Source: Sulfitobacter noctilucae
Lineage (GTDB): Bacteria > Pseudomonadota > Alphaproteobacteria > Rhodobacterales > Rhodobacteraceae
Reading direction: 5' to 3'
Length of the DNA: 64,000 bases
NCBI RefSeq assembly: GCF_000622365.1
Contig: NZ_JASC01000003.1
Coordinates: 124,001-188,000 of the forward strand
How positions within the stretch are numbered: the first letter of the stretch is position 1; every line of letters starts with the position of its first letter. The position numbers were made by a program, and so were the translations under genes. A model generated the notes under the pieces. It made no database searches and was not told the origin of the DNA. It was given only the letters and a program-made list of their open reading frames with translations. Positions 17,752 to 26,326 of this stretch are shown piece after piece.

Positions 17752-18852
17752 ATGAACCAGATCACACCGCAACCGGGCATCTTGGATATCACGCTTTACC
17801 AAGGCGGGGCAGCGCATGTGGCGGGGCTGGACAATGTGGTCAAGCTGTCGTCGAACGAAAATCCGCTGGGGCCGAGCGAAGCCGCGGTTGAAGCCTACCG
17901 TCGTGCAGCCTTCTCTCTGCACCGGTATCCTTCGTCGGATCATGCTGGTCTGCGTGGTGCGATTGCCGGAATTTACGATCTGGATGCTGATCGCATCATC
18001 TGTGGTGCCGGGTCGGACGAGATCATTGCCTTTTTGTGCCAGGCCTATGCCGGGCCGGGGCGCGAGGTGATCCACACCGAACACGGGTTTGGCATGTACA
18101 AGATCAGCGCCCTGGCCGCAGGGGCCACGCCGGTCGAAGTAAAAGAACGCGAGCGCGTCACGGATGTTGACGCTATCCTTGCCGCCTGCACGGATAAAAC
18201 CGCGCTGGTTTTCATGGCCAATCCGAACAACCCTACTGGCACAATGATCGGTGCGGCAGAGGTTGCGCGATTGGCGGATGGTTTGCCACCTCAAGCCATT
18301 CTGGTGCTTGATGGTGCCTATGCCGAATATGTTGAGGGCTACGATGGCGGTGCCGCACTGGTAGATTCCCGCCAGAATGTCGTGATGACGCGGACATTCT
18401 CCAAAATATACGGGCTGGGCGGTCTGCGGATCGGGTGGGGCTATGCGCCTCAAGAGATCATTGATGTGCTCAACCGCGTGCGGGGCCCCTTTAACCTAAG
18501 CCAGGCGGCGTTGGATGCGGCGGAAGCAGCGGTGCGTGATACGGCCTATGTCGCCCATTGCCGGACCGAAAACGCCCGCTGGCGGGGATGGTTGGCCGAT
18601 GCTTTGGCCGAGATGGGTATCCCGTCGGATGTCTCATGCGCCAATTTCGTGCTGGCACGGTTGTCATCGCGCGATGAAGCAGAAGCATGCGATGCCTATC
18701 TGAAAACCCAAGGCCTGATTGTGCGGCTGGTGGCGGGGTACAACCTGCCCAATTGTCTGCGGATCACTGTGGGCGACGAATCCAGTTGCCGCCGCGTGGT
18801 CCATGCCGTGCGCCAGTTCAAAGAAGGGCCGGGCGATGTCACAAATATATGA
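17752..18852 (+). CDS. hisC: Histidinol-phosphate/aromatic aminotransferase
   Basis: A 366-residue fold-type I PLP aminotransferase of the HisC family. Recognisable parts are [11 protein letters not shown] near residue 30, MANPNNPTG near 160, LDGAYAEYV near 187 and the PLP lysine in [16 protein letters not shown] near 216. HisC transfers an amino group between glutamate and histidinol phosphate; many alphaproteobacterial copies next to tyrC also act on prephenate or phenylpyruvate. The 17-base overlap with tyrC suggests a role in tyrosine and phenylalanine synthesis at least as much as histidine. Confidence 0.93.
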   Translation: MNQITPQPGILDITLYQGGAAHVAGLDNVVKLSSNENPLGPSEAAVEAYRRAAFSLHRYPSSDHAGLRGAIAGIYDLDADRIICGAGSDEIIAFLCQAYAGPGREVIHTEHGFGMYKISALAAGATPVEVKERERVTDVDAILAACTDKTALVFMANPNNPTGTMIGAAEVARLADGLPPQAILVLDGAYAEYVEGYDGGAALVDSRQNVVMTRTFSKIYGLGGLRIGWGYAPQEIIDVLNRVRGPFNLSQAALDAAEAAVRDTAYVAHCRTENARWRGWLADALAEMGIPSDVSCANFVLARLSSRDEAEACDAYLKTQGLIVRLVAGYNLPNCLRITVGDESSCRRVVHAVRQFKEGPGDVTNI

Positions 18853-19759
18853 CCGCGTTGCGCTGATCGGGCTGGGGCTGATTGCTTCCTCAATGTTCTG
18901 GGCGATGAAACGCGACGGGCTGGCAGGTGAAGTCTCCGGTTTCGCCCGCTCGGCTGAAACAAGAGACACCGCCCGCGAAATCGGGCTGTGCGACCGGGTC
19001 TGCGACACCCTAGGCGAAGCCGTGGCAGATGCGGACCTGATCATCCTCTGCGTCCCGGTGGGCGTGATGGGCGCGGTTGCAGCCGAGATTTCGCCATTTT
19101 TGAAAAAGGGGGCGACAGTCACGGACGTAGGGTCGGTGAAGTCTGATGTGATAGCAAAGGTCGGCCCGCACATCCCTGAAGGTGTTCACTTTATTCCCGG
19201 CCATCCCTTGGCCGGAACGGAACACTCTGGTCCGCGCTCTGGCTTTGCAGAACTGTTTGAAAACCGCTGGACCCTGCTGGTGCCGGTCAAAGATACCGAT
19301 CCTGCCGCAACTGCAAAACTGCGCAGCCTTTGGGAAGGTATGGGCGCGCTTGTCGATGAGATGGATGCCGAACACCACGACCTTGTGCTGGCCGTGACCA
19401 GCCATGCGCCGCATCTGATCGCCTACACTATGGTCGGCGTGGCCGATGACCTGCAGCGCGTAACGGATGAAGAAGTGATTCAGTATTCCGCCACGGGTTT
19501 CCGCGATTTCACCCGGATTGCGGCCTCTGACCCCACCATGTGGCGCGATGTCTTCCTGAGTAACAAGGACGCGACGCTGGAAATCTTAGGCCGCTTTACC
19601 GAAGAGCTGTTCGCGCTTCAACGGGCGATCCGGCAGGGCGATGGCGATCACCTGCATGCCTATTTCACACGCACGCGGGCCATCCGGCGAAGCATTATCG
19701 AAGCGGGACAGGACACCGCAGCGCCTGATTTCGGGCGCGGCGGGACGCCCAAGCGATGA
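18836..19759 (+). CDS. tyrC: Prephenate/arogenate dehydrogenase
   Basis: This 307-residue enzyme oxidatively decarboxylates prephenate or arogenate on the way to tyrosine. The NAD(P)-binding motif is [12 protein letters not shown] at residues 8-19, with the acidic or small residue position in [19 protein letters not shown] near residue 123 holds the catalytic His, and [11 protein letters not shown] is another conserved block. No ACT domain is present, so simple feedback by tyrosine through that domain is not expected. It overlaps hisC by 17 bases and the extensin gene by 4, forming a three-gene operon. Confidence 0.93.
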   Translation: MSQIYDRVALIGLGLIASSMFWAMKRDGLAGEVSGFARSAETRDTAREIGLCDRVCDTLGEAVADADLIILCVPVGVMGAVAAEISPFLKKGATVTDVGSVKSDVIAKVGPHIPEGVHFIPGHPLAGTEHSGPRSGFAELFENRWTLLVPVKDTDPAATAKLRSLWEGMGALVDEMDAEHHDLVLAVTSHAPHLIAYTMVGVADDLQRVTDEEVIQYSATGFRDFTRIAASDPTMWRDVFLSNKDATLEILGRFTEELFALQRAIRQGDGDHLHAYFTRTRAIRRSIIEAGQDTAAPDFGRGGTPKR

Positions 19760-20553
19760 TCCGTTTGGCGGCTTTCGCCATTGCGCTTTGCGCAGCGCAG
19801 ACGGCGATGGCCGGCGATCCGGCGACTTCACTCCGTCCCATGCCGCGTGGTGGAAAGCCGGCACAACTGTCGGTGACTTTGGCACCCGCGGGGGCTATTA
19901 CCCAGCCCGAACAGTCCACCGCGCAGGAAAACGCCAAGAAGCGAGGTGGATTGTTTTCGTCGCTGCGTCCTTTGTTCCGAACCAAGAAGGTTGCGCGGGA
20001 GGGGCGTGTTCAGAAAGAGCTGTTGCGCAAAGGCGCGGTGTGCGGCGATCCGGCCATTCAAGGCGAGGTGGTCGGTCGTGTGACAGGCAAGATCCGCGGC
20101 TGTGTGATCGAAAATGCAATACGGGTGCGGTCTGTCTCGGGTGTGGCGTTGAGCCAGAAGTCGGTGATGGATTGCCGCACTGCTGATGCCTTGAAGACCT
20201 GGCTCGACGGCTCCGCTAAACCCGCGCTGGCGAAAAGCGGTGGAGGGCTGAAGTCCTTGCGGGTTGCGGCGCATTACGCCTGCCGAACCCGGAACAACCA
20301 GAAGGGTGCAAAGCTGTCCGAACACGGCAAGGGCCGCGCCATTGATATCTCGGCCTTTCGCCTGCATGACGGGACGGATGTGACCGTGCTGAAACACTGG
20401 AACACCCAGCGCTTTGCATCTGCGATGCGGCGAATGCACAAGGGGGCCTGCGGACCATTCGGTACGGTCCTTGGCCCCAATGCCAACCGCTATCACCTCG
20501 ATCATTTCCACTTCGATACAGCACGCTACCGCTCCGGTAGCTACTGCAAGTGA
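19756..20553 (+). CDS. Extensin-like secreted protein
   Basis: The first 19 residues ([19 protein letters not shown]) are a signal peptide. The C-terminal 170 residues are an extensin-like domain with four or more cysteines (GAVCGDPAIQG, IRGCVIENAIRV, VMDCRTADAL, HYACRTRNN) and the metal-site-like block LSEHGKGRAIDISAF, plus HLDHFHFDTA at the end. The fold is related to D-Ala-D-Ala carboxypeptidases of the M15 type, so it may act on peptidoglycan in the periplasm; activity is not proven for the family. It is coupled to tyrC by an ATGA overlap. Confidence 0.9.
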   Translation: MIRLAAFAIALCAAQTAMAGDPATSLRPMPRGGKPAQLSVTLAPAGAITQPEQSTAQENAKKRGGLFSSLRPLFRTKKVAREGRVQKELLRKGAVCGDPAIQGEVVGRVTGKIRGCVIENAIRVRSVSGVALSQKSVMDCRTADALKTWLDGSAKPALAKSGGGLKSLRVAAHYACRTRNNQKGAKLSEHGKGRAIDISAFRLHDGTDVTVLKHWNTQRFASAMRRMHKGACGPFGTVLGPNANRYHLDHFHFDTARYRSGSYCK

Positions 20554-21558
20554 TCAGCGCAGAATGAACTTGGGCGCAGGGCCAAGGTTGATGGGGCCAA
20601 GGAACAAGCGGCCTTCACGAAAGCTGAAGGCAAGATCAAGGTCGGCGGGGTTGTCCGAGTTGCTGGCGATTGCCTGAATGACAAACTCTGCCTGACCGGT
20701 TTCTTCAGAGCGTATAATCTCTGTTTTCTTCAGAAGTTCAAGTGCTTGCCGCCAGTTCTTAATGCTTAACATGAGGTCTCCGTCGGGCGTTCCTTCGGTG
20801 TCTATCTGCACATCTCCGACAAGGGCGATCCTAAATTCGCCCCAGCTGAAATCAAAGTCGTTTACAGTGATCTGGCGCGGCTGAGGTCGTCGCGATTCGA
20901 GCGCCATGCGGTCAATGGGCCGGTCAAAGCGGGCTGTAATGTTGGCGGTAAATGTCTCGAAGGTGAGCGACCAATCATCCGGCAAGTCCAGCCCTGCACG
21001 CAATAGACCGCCGGGAGAAAAGTCAGCGGCGTTCAGAGCAAATTCATAGACAGTATGGTCGTCTTTATCCTGCGTGACATTGGCGGTAAAATCATCAGCG
21101 CTCAGCAGATTGCCCTGACGCGTGTTCACTTGCCAAGGCCCACTTTGCGCGGTCAATCGTTCCAGTTCCAAGGCAGTGCCGGGGTGCAGGTTCAGGTCGG
21201 CCGCGGTGTCCTGCGCACGCAAGATATAGGTCGTATCACCCACTCCGAAATCAATCGGCGCACCGGATAGGACAAGTGTCATATCACCGGGCCAATAGGC
21301 GGGCATTGATACGCGCAGATCGGGGGCGTCAACGTGCAGGCCGGTCGCGGAGTCTGTCAACGACACTGCTGTCAGATCGGTTTGGAGCGCCAGCGGAAAT
21401 CCTGTCACATCAACTGCGGCGGCCTGTGCCTCCCACCCTTCGGTGCGGCGGTCTTCCAACCAGCGGACCACACCGCGCTCCAATGCCGTCGCTGCCGCAA
21501 ACCACCATCCACACCACAACAGAGCCAGAACAACGATGATCTTCACAAGTCGGCTCAC
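20554..21558 (-). CDS. DUF2125 membrane-anchored protein
   Basis: A 334-residue protein with one N-terminal membrane helix or uncleaved signal (IIVVLALLWCGWWFAAATAL) followed by a beta-rich domain assigned to DUF2125, known mainly from Rhodobacterales and Rhizobiales. Segments such as GFPLALQTDLTAVSL and GDVQIDTEGTPDGDLML are typical of its repeated strands, which recall AsmA-like envelope proteins. I chose GTG at 21558, with AAGGGG seven bases upstream; TTG at 21564 is too close to it. It abuts the convergent extensin gene without a gap. Confidence 0.85.
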   Translation of the reverse strand: MSRLVKIIVVLALLWCGWWFAAATALERGVVRWLEDRRTEGWEAQAAAVDVTGFPLALQTDLTAVSLTDSATGLHVDAPDLRVSMPAYWPGDMTLVLSGAPIDFGVGDTTYILRAQDTAADLNLHPGTALELERLTAQSGPWQVNTRQGNLLSADDFTANVTQDKDDHTVYEFALNAADFSPGGLLRAGLDLPDDWSLTFETFTANITARFDRPIDRMALESRRPQPRQITVNDFDFSWGEFRIALVGDVQIDTEGTPDGDLMLSIKNWRQALELLKKTEIIRSEETGQAEFVIQAIASNSDNPADLDLAFSFREGRLFLGPINLGPAPKFILR

Positions 21559-21625
21559 CCGCAATACCCCTTTAACTCAACGCGCAGATACGGTTTACGC
21601 AGACCAACAGCAAAGGACCAGTGCG

Positions 21626-22156
21626 ATGGCGATGTGGGTATTCGGATACGGATCACTTTTGTGGAACCCCGGTTTTCCCGTGGCCGAAAGCGTGATCGGC
21701 ACACTGCCGGGCTATGCGCGGTCCTTCTGCATGCGGTCGATCCACCATCGCGGGACCGAAGAGGACCCCGGGCTGGTGCTGGCATTGGATGAACAACCTG
21801 ATCATGCGTGTAGCGGCATGGCGCTGCGGGTGGCCGAGGGGGAAGAAGAGAAGACGCTGGCGTATCTACGCGAGCGGGAGCTTGTTTCTGCCGCCTATCT
21901 TGAGAAAAATCTCGATGTCATGCTGGAAGACGGGCGCATCGTGACGGCGGTCGTCTATGTGATCGACGAAAGTCACGGGCAATATTGCGGGGGGCTGCCC
22001 TTGGAAGATCAGGCGCAGATCATCGCCCATGCGGTAGGCGGGCGCGGGCCGAACACGGAATACCTCTACAACACGGCAGAGCATCTACAGCAGGTAGGCC
22101 TGCAGGATCCGGATCTTGATTGGCTACACGCACGGGTGAAAAGCCTTGTTTCATAA
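21626..22156 (+). CDS. Gamma-glutamylcyclotransferase, ChaC-like
   Basis: A 176-residue member of the ChaC group, which cleaves glutathione to 5-oxoproline and Cys-Gly in the cytoplasm. The substrate-binding loop VFGYGSLLWNPGF is at residues 4-16, the catalytic Glu lies in AYLRERELVSAAY near residue 82, and the C-terminal part (GRGPNTEYLYNTAEHL) matches the family. The ATG at 21626 has AAAGGA eight bases upstream. It is divergent from the DUF2125 gene and is followed after 75 bases by the MotA-like gene. Confidence 0.92.
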   Translation: MAMWVFGYGSLLWNPGFPVAESVIGTLPGYARSFCMRSIHHRGTEEDPGLVLALDEQPDHACSGMALRVAEGEEEKTLAYLRERELVSAAYLEKNLDVMLEDGRIVTAVVYVIDESHGQYCGGLPLEDQAQIIAHAVGGRGPNTEYLYNTAEHLQQVGLQDPDLDWLHARVKSLVS

Positions 22157-22160
22157 ATCC

Positions 22161-22189
22161 TTGGCGCATAGCGTCAAAAAAAGTGTAAT
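22161..22189 (+). promoter_or_regulatory. Probable promoter of the MotA/MotB-like operon
   Basis: TTGGCG (22161-22166) and TGTAAT (22184-22189) are spaced 17 bases apart, between the ChaC-like stop codon and the next gene. The -10 matches the consensus at five of six positions. Confidence 0.5.
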
Positions 22190-22231
22190 CTTTATCCAGA
22201 GCAGTAAATTCGGGTCAGGAGCAACGACCTA

Positions 22232-23464
22232 ATGGCGCAAACAGAGCGCACAACACGACCGCAGTTTTCCCAGCCCGTACGTCAGATTTCTCTGATGCTA
22301 ATTGTGCTCGGGCTGACCGGCTTTGGTGCCTTTCTGGCGTTGCCCTCGGTCTATCCGATATTCGCGGCTAACCCCTATTTGAACGGCGTGATCGTGCTGG
22401 TGTTCTTCATCGGTGTGTTGGCTTGTTTCTATCAGGTTTATCAGTTGATCGGATCGGTCCGCTGGATTGAAAACTTCGCCTCTGACGCGCCGAACCCGGA
22501 GACTGTCGCGCCGCAGCTTTTGGCCCCCTTGGCTTCGCTTCTGCGGACGCGAGGCGCACGCATGCAGGTGTCTGCGACCTCGACACGTTCAATCCTCGAT
22601 TCCGTTTCCACGCGGATCGACGAGGCGCGCGAAATTACGCGTTATATCGTCAACATGCTGATTTTCCTCGGTCTTCTGGGAACGTTCTACGGCCTTGCCA
22701 CCACCGTTCCTGCCGTGGTCGACACCATCCGCAGCCTTGCCCCCTCCGAAGGCGAAGATGGCGTGGATGTGTTTTCCAAACTGATGACCGGGCTTGAAGC
22801 ACAGTTGGGTGGCATGGGCGTGGCCTTTGGGTCCTCGCTTTTGGGCCTGGCCGGATCACTGGTTGTCGGTCTGCTGGAGCTCTTTGCGGGCCACGGGCAA
22901 AACCGCTTTTATCAAGAGCTTGAGGATTGGTTGAGCTCGATCACACGCGTGGGCTTTAGTGCGGGCGAGGACGCCACGGGGGAGCAGGCTGCGATGGCCG
23001 GCGTGGTCGATCACATGGCCGAGCAAATGACAGAACAAATGGCAGGGTTGCGCGATCTTTTTGGCGGTTCCGATGCCAGCCGTGCGGCGATGGATGAGAA
23101 GGTCGGGAAACTGGCTGATGCCGTTGATCGCATGACAGAGCGCATGGAAAAGGCCGAACGGCCCGCTGACGGCGCGGCAATGGCGGCTGCGTTGGAGCGA
23201 ATTGCAACTGGGCAGGACCGTCTGATCGGTGCCATAGAAGAACAGGGCGGCGAGGGGATGGATGCAGAGAGCCGGATGCGCCTGCGCTCCATCGACGTCC
23301 AAATGCTGCGCATTCTTGAAGAGATTTCAGCCGGACGGCAGGAAACCATGTCCGAGTTGCGGCATGATATTTCATTGTTGGCCAAAGCCATGTCGGCACC
23401 GCGCCCCGTCGCGCCGCCGCGCCGGGTGCGCACGCCGGATCGTTCAGGCGGAGAGGAGGGCTAA
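22232..23464 (+). CDS. MotA/TolQ/ExbB-type proton channel protein
   Basis: This 410-residue protein has four predicted membrane helices at about residues 18-40, 48-70, 133-155 and 187-210, with the conserved MotA/ExbB block ITRYIVNMLIFLGLLGTFYG in the third helix and a second helix pair GVAFGSSLLGLAGSLVVG. The last 200 residues are cytoplasmic and probably helical, with heptad-like RMTERMEKAE and ATGQDRLIGAIEEQ. It should form the pentameric ring of an ion-driven stator with the next gene, whose ATG follows its stop without a gap. No flagellar or Ton/Tol gene is near, so the energy use is unknown. Confidence 0.82.
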   Translation: MAQTERTTRPQFSQPVRQISLMLIVLGLTGFGAFLALPSVYPIFAANPYLNGVIVLVFFIGVLACFYQVYQLIGSVRWIENFASDAPNPETVAPQLLAPLASLLRTRGARMQVSATSTRSILDSVSTRIDEAREITRYIVNMLIFLGLLGTFYGLATTVPAVVDTIRSLAPSEGEDGVDVFSKLMTGLEAQLGGMGVAFGSSLLGLAGSLVVGLLELFAGHGQNRFYQELEDWLSSITRVGFSAGEDATGEQAAMAGVVDHMAEQMTEQMAGLRDLFGGSDASRAAMDEKVGKLADAVDRMTERMEKAERPADGAAMAAALERIATGQDRLIGAIEEQGGEGMDAESRMRLRSIDVQMLRILEEISAGRQETMSELRHDISLLAKAMSAPRPVAPPRRVRTPDRSGGEEG

Positions 23465-25348
23465 ATGGCTCTCTCACGTCGGACGGGGGCGCGATTCCAA
23501 AGTTCGATCTGGCCGGGGTTTGTCGATGCGATGACCGGCCTTTTGCTGGTTCTGATGTTCGTGTTGACCATCTTTATGGTGGTGCAGTTTGTTCTGACCG
23601 AACGGATCACCGGGCAGGAAACCGAGCTTGACGTGCTGTCCGGAGAAGTAGCGGCGCTGGCCCGTGCCTTGGGACTGGAAGAGCAGCAAACAGCCCAGTT
23701 GCAGGCACGGATGGGGGCGCTGAATGCATCCTTGAATACTGCGCAAGATCAGTTGAGCCAGCAAGAGGCCCTGATCGCGTCGCTGACGGCCCAGCGTGAG
23801 GAACAGGCGGCGGCGCTGGACGCGGCACAGGGGCAAATTACAGAGTTCGAGGCGCAGGTTGCGGGGCTTTTGGCGGCGCAGTCGGCGGATGCCGATCGCA
23901 TTGCCGGGCTGGAGAACCGGGAAGCGGAGCTGCTGAGCGCGCAGGAGGCGCTCAATTTGGCACTGGCGACTGCGCGGTCCGAAGTGGATGCTCAGGCCGA
24001 GGCCGCACGGCTTGCCGCTGCGCGGCGCGAGGCGCTGGACGCGCTTGTGCTGGACTTGCGCAGCAGAGCGGCAGAAGCCGAAGGGCAGGTCGCTGAACTG
24101 CAAGGGGAGCTGGCTGAGGGGGCGGAGGCATTGAGCGAGACCGAAGCCGCCCGTTTGGCCGAAGCCGCCGCGGCGGAAGCTTTGCGGGCCCGGCTCGAGG
24201 ATGCAGATGCAGAACTTACAGCCATGACGCTCAGGCTGGAAGCGCAGCGCAAAGAGGCGGAAGAGACGCTGACCCTGCTGGCCTCAGCACGGGCTGCCGA
24301 GGGGGATTTGGATGCACAGTTGTCGCAAGCCTTGATCCGGCTCCAAACGGCTGAGGCACAGGCGCAAGAAGGCGAGACCGCGCAACAGAGTTTGGCATCG
24401 GCTGAGGAACAGCTTGCCGCATTGCGGGCAGCCGTAGCCGAGCAGGAGGCTGCAGCGGCTGACCTGGCCGCTGACCGTGAGGCTTTGCAAGCGCGACTTG
24501 AAGCAGCAGTTGCGGCACGGCTGGCCGCAGAAGAAACGGCAACCGACGAAAGCACGCAGGCGGAGAAGCAGGCCGCTTTGCTCGCAACGGCGCGAGACGC
24601 CTTGGCGCAGGAAGAAGAGACAAGCGCCGCTGCCCAGCGACAAACCGAGCTTCTGAACCAACAGGTTGCGGCATTGCGCACCCAGTTGGGCAACCTACAA
24701 TCCTTGCTGGATGATGCCGTGGCACGGGATGCGGCACAGTCGGTCGAGCTTCAGTCTTTGGGCAGTGAATTGAACACGGCGCTTGCTCGTGTTGCCGCAG
24801 AGGAACGTCGCCGTGCAGAACTGGAAGCGGCAGAGCGCGCCCGGTTAGAGGCCGAAGCGTTAGCCTTGCGGAATCAGACCAAAGACCTTGAGCAATACCG
24901 GTCTGAATTCTTCGGTCGCCTGCGTGACGTGCTGGGCGCGCAAGAGGGCGTGCGGATTGAGGGCGATCGCTTTGTCTTCTCGTCCGAGGTTCTTTTTCCA
25001 CCCGGCGGTGCCGTGCTGTCCCGCGAGGGGCGCCAGGAAATTGCGAAAGTCGCCGATATATTGCGCAGCGTCGCGGGTGATATTCCGCCCGAGATTGATT
25101 GGGTGATCCGGGTGGATGGCCACACGGATGACGTGCCGCTGTCCGGTGTTGGTGCTTTTGCGGACAATTGGGAGTTAAGCCAGGGGCGCGCTCTCTCTGT
25201 GGTCAAATATATGATTAATTTTCTGGGGATACCGCCGGAGCGTTTGGCTGCAAATGGCTTTGGCCAATACCAGCCGATTGCGACGGGCGACAGTGATGCC
25301 GCGCGGGCGCAGAACCGCAGGATCGAGCTCAAATTTACTGAAAAGTAA
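23465..25348 (+). CDS. MotB-like protein with long coiled coil and OmpA domain
   Basis: A 627-residue protein with a short cytoplasmic N-terminus, one membrane helix (about residues 18-45) with an aspartate in GFVDAMTGLLLVL at the position of the MotB proton-carrying Asp, an Ala/Glu-rich coiled coil from about 48 to 480, and a C-terminal OmpA-like peptidoglycan-binding domain (about 498-627) with IRVDGHTDDVPL, NWELSQGRALSV and ARAQNRRIELKF. It starts 1 base after the MotA-like stop, with GGAGGG upstream. The coil is far longer than the linker of flagellar MotB. Its role is unknown; it probably couples ion flow to force or movement on the cell wall. Confidence 0.85.
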   Translation: MALSRRTGARFQSSIWPGFVDAMTGLLLVLMFVLTIFMVVQFVLTERITGQETELDVLSGEVAALARALGLEEQQTAQLQARMGALNASLNTAQDQLSQQEALIASLTAQREEQAAALDAAQGQITEFEAQVAGLLAAQSADADRIAGLENREAELLSAQEALNLALATARSEVDAQAEAARLAAARREALDALVLDLRSRAAEAEGQVAELQGELAEGAEALSETEAARLAEAAAAEALRARLEDADAELTAMTLRLEAQRKEAEETLTLLASARAAEGDLDAQLSQALIRLQTAEAQAQEGETAQQSLASAEEQLAALRAAVAEQEAAAADLAADREALQARLEAAVAARLAAEETATDESTQAEKQAALLATARDALAQEEETSAAAQRQTELLNQQVAALRTQLGNLQSLLDDAVARDAAQSVELQSLGSELNTALARVAAEERRRAELEAAERARLEAEALALRNQTKDLEQYRSEFFGRLRDVLGAQEGVRIEGDRFVFSSEVLFPPGGAVLSREGRQEIAKVADILRSVAGDIPPEIDWVIRVDGHTDDVPLSGVGAFADNWELSQGRALSVVKYMINFLGIPPERLAANGFGQYQPIATGDSDAARAQNRRIELKFTEK

Positions 25349-25354
25349 TGCGGT

Positions 25355-26326
25355 TTACCTGATCTCGATCATGGTGTCGGCGGTGCTGATTGCGATGCCG
25401 TCGCGCAGTAGTATCGCGCGACCGGTATAGGTGCCTGTAGGCCAGATCGCGCTGCCGCGTCTGCGTTTGCCAATGGCGCGAAATGCCTGCGCGTGATTGC
25501 GTTTCAACCGGGTATCGCGGCTAATGACCTCACCATCGGGCCCGCTGATTTCCAAACGTACAACATCGTCCTCTAGCGTACCGAAGCTGAAGCCAAAGAC
25601 CACAAGCGCCGGAGCATCGGGTGCAAGGCTGGCGGCACCGGCTGTGCCTGCTTTGACATCAGCATAGTCGGGAATCGCCTGCGCCAGCCCGACCTCCAGT
25701 ATGCCGCCGGGGGTATAGGCGGGGGTGTCTGCCCATAGAGTACTGTCCCCGGGGGTGGCGCAGGTCAGCGTGCCATCGGGATCGAACGGATCGACCGGCT
25801 TCCCGCCCTGCCGGACTGATAGATGCAAGTGTGGGAATTCAGCGCGGCCGGATTGCCCGATCTGGCCCAGCACTTCGCCTGCTTTGACCTCTTGCCCGTT
25901 GCGGATCGCGATAGAGCCTTGTTTGAGGTGGCAATATTGGGTTTCCCAACCGCCGGGGTGCACCAGAACGACGCCGTTGCCACATTCTTTTCCTTCGATC
26001 CCGTCTGCAGTGTCTGCGCTGTAGCCCGCATCGGACATACCGTCGCGGAACCCGCGCACGCGCCCGTCAGCGGCGGCGATCACATCGACGCCTTCCGCCA
26101 TATCTGCGCGGGTGGGGAGGGCGAAATCGGTGCCTTTATGCCCATCGTAGCTGAGGCCACGGCACTGGAAATCCGTGAACCCTTTACCGGGATCGCGGTC
26201 CATGTATTGCTGAATATAGCAGGTGTCGCCCAGCGTGCAGTCCACAGGGAGCTGCAGGGTCAAACCCTCCGCCGTGGCGATGCCGGCGAAGGGAAGGGAC
26301 AGGGCCAAAAGGCCCCGTTTGATCAT
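25355..26326 (-). CDS. M23-family periplasmic metallopeptidase
   Basis: A secreted 323-residue protein. The signal peptide is MIKRGLLALSLPFAGIATA. The lysostaphin-type peptidase domain occupies about residues 45-200, with zinc ligands His and Asp in YDGHKGTDFALP and the His-x-His in FPHLHLSVRQGG. A beta-rich C-terminal domain of about 110 residues follows. It probably cleaves peptidoglycan crosslinks or regulates amidases. It overlaps the clpA stop codon by 4 bases on the same strand and converges on the MotB-like gene with a 6-base gap. Confidence 0.9.
   Translation of the reverse strand: MIKRGLLALSLPFAGIATAEGLTLQLPVDCTLGDTCYIQQYMDRDPGKGFTDFQCRGLSYDGHKGTDFALPTRADMAEGVDVIAAADGRVRGFRDGMSDAGYSADTADGIEGKECGNGVVLVHPGGWETQYCHLKQGSIAIRNGQEVKAGEVLGQIGQSGRAEFPHLHLSVRQGGKPVDPFDPDGTLTCATPGDSTLWADTPAYTPGGILEVGLAQAIPDYADVKAGTAGAASLAPDAPALVVFGFSFGTLEDDVVRLEISGPDGEVISRDTRLKRNHAQAFRAIGKRRRGSAIWPTGTYTGRAILLRDGIAISTADTMIEIR

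Noticed and set aside
17071..18453. Long open frame antisense to rpsD and hisC
   Set aside because: It spans two certain genes, the rpsD terminator and the hisC start region, and has no protein-like features.
22232..25348. Zorya-type anti-phage defence (ZorA/ZorB)
   Set aside because: The pair has MotA and MotB-like parts, but no ZorC, ZorD or ZorE is present, ZorB lacks such a long coil, and the neighbours are housekeeping genes.
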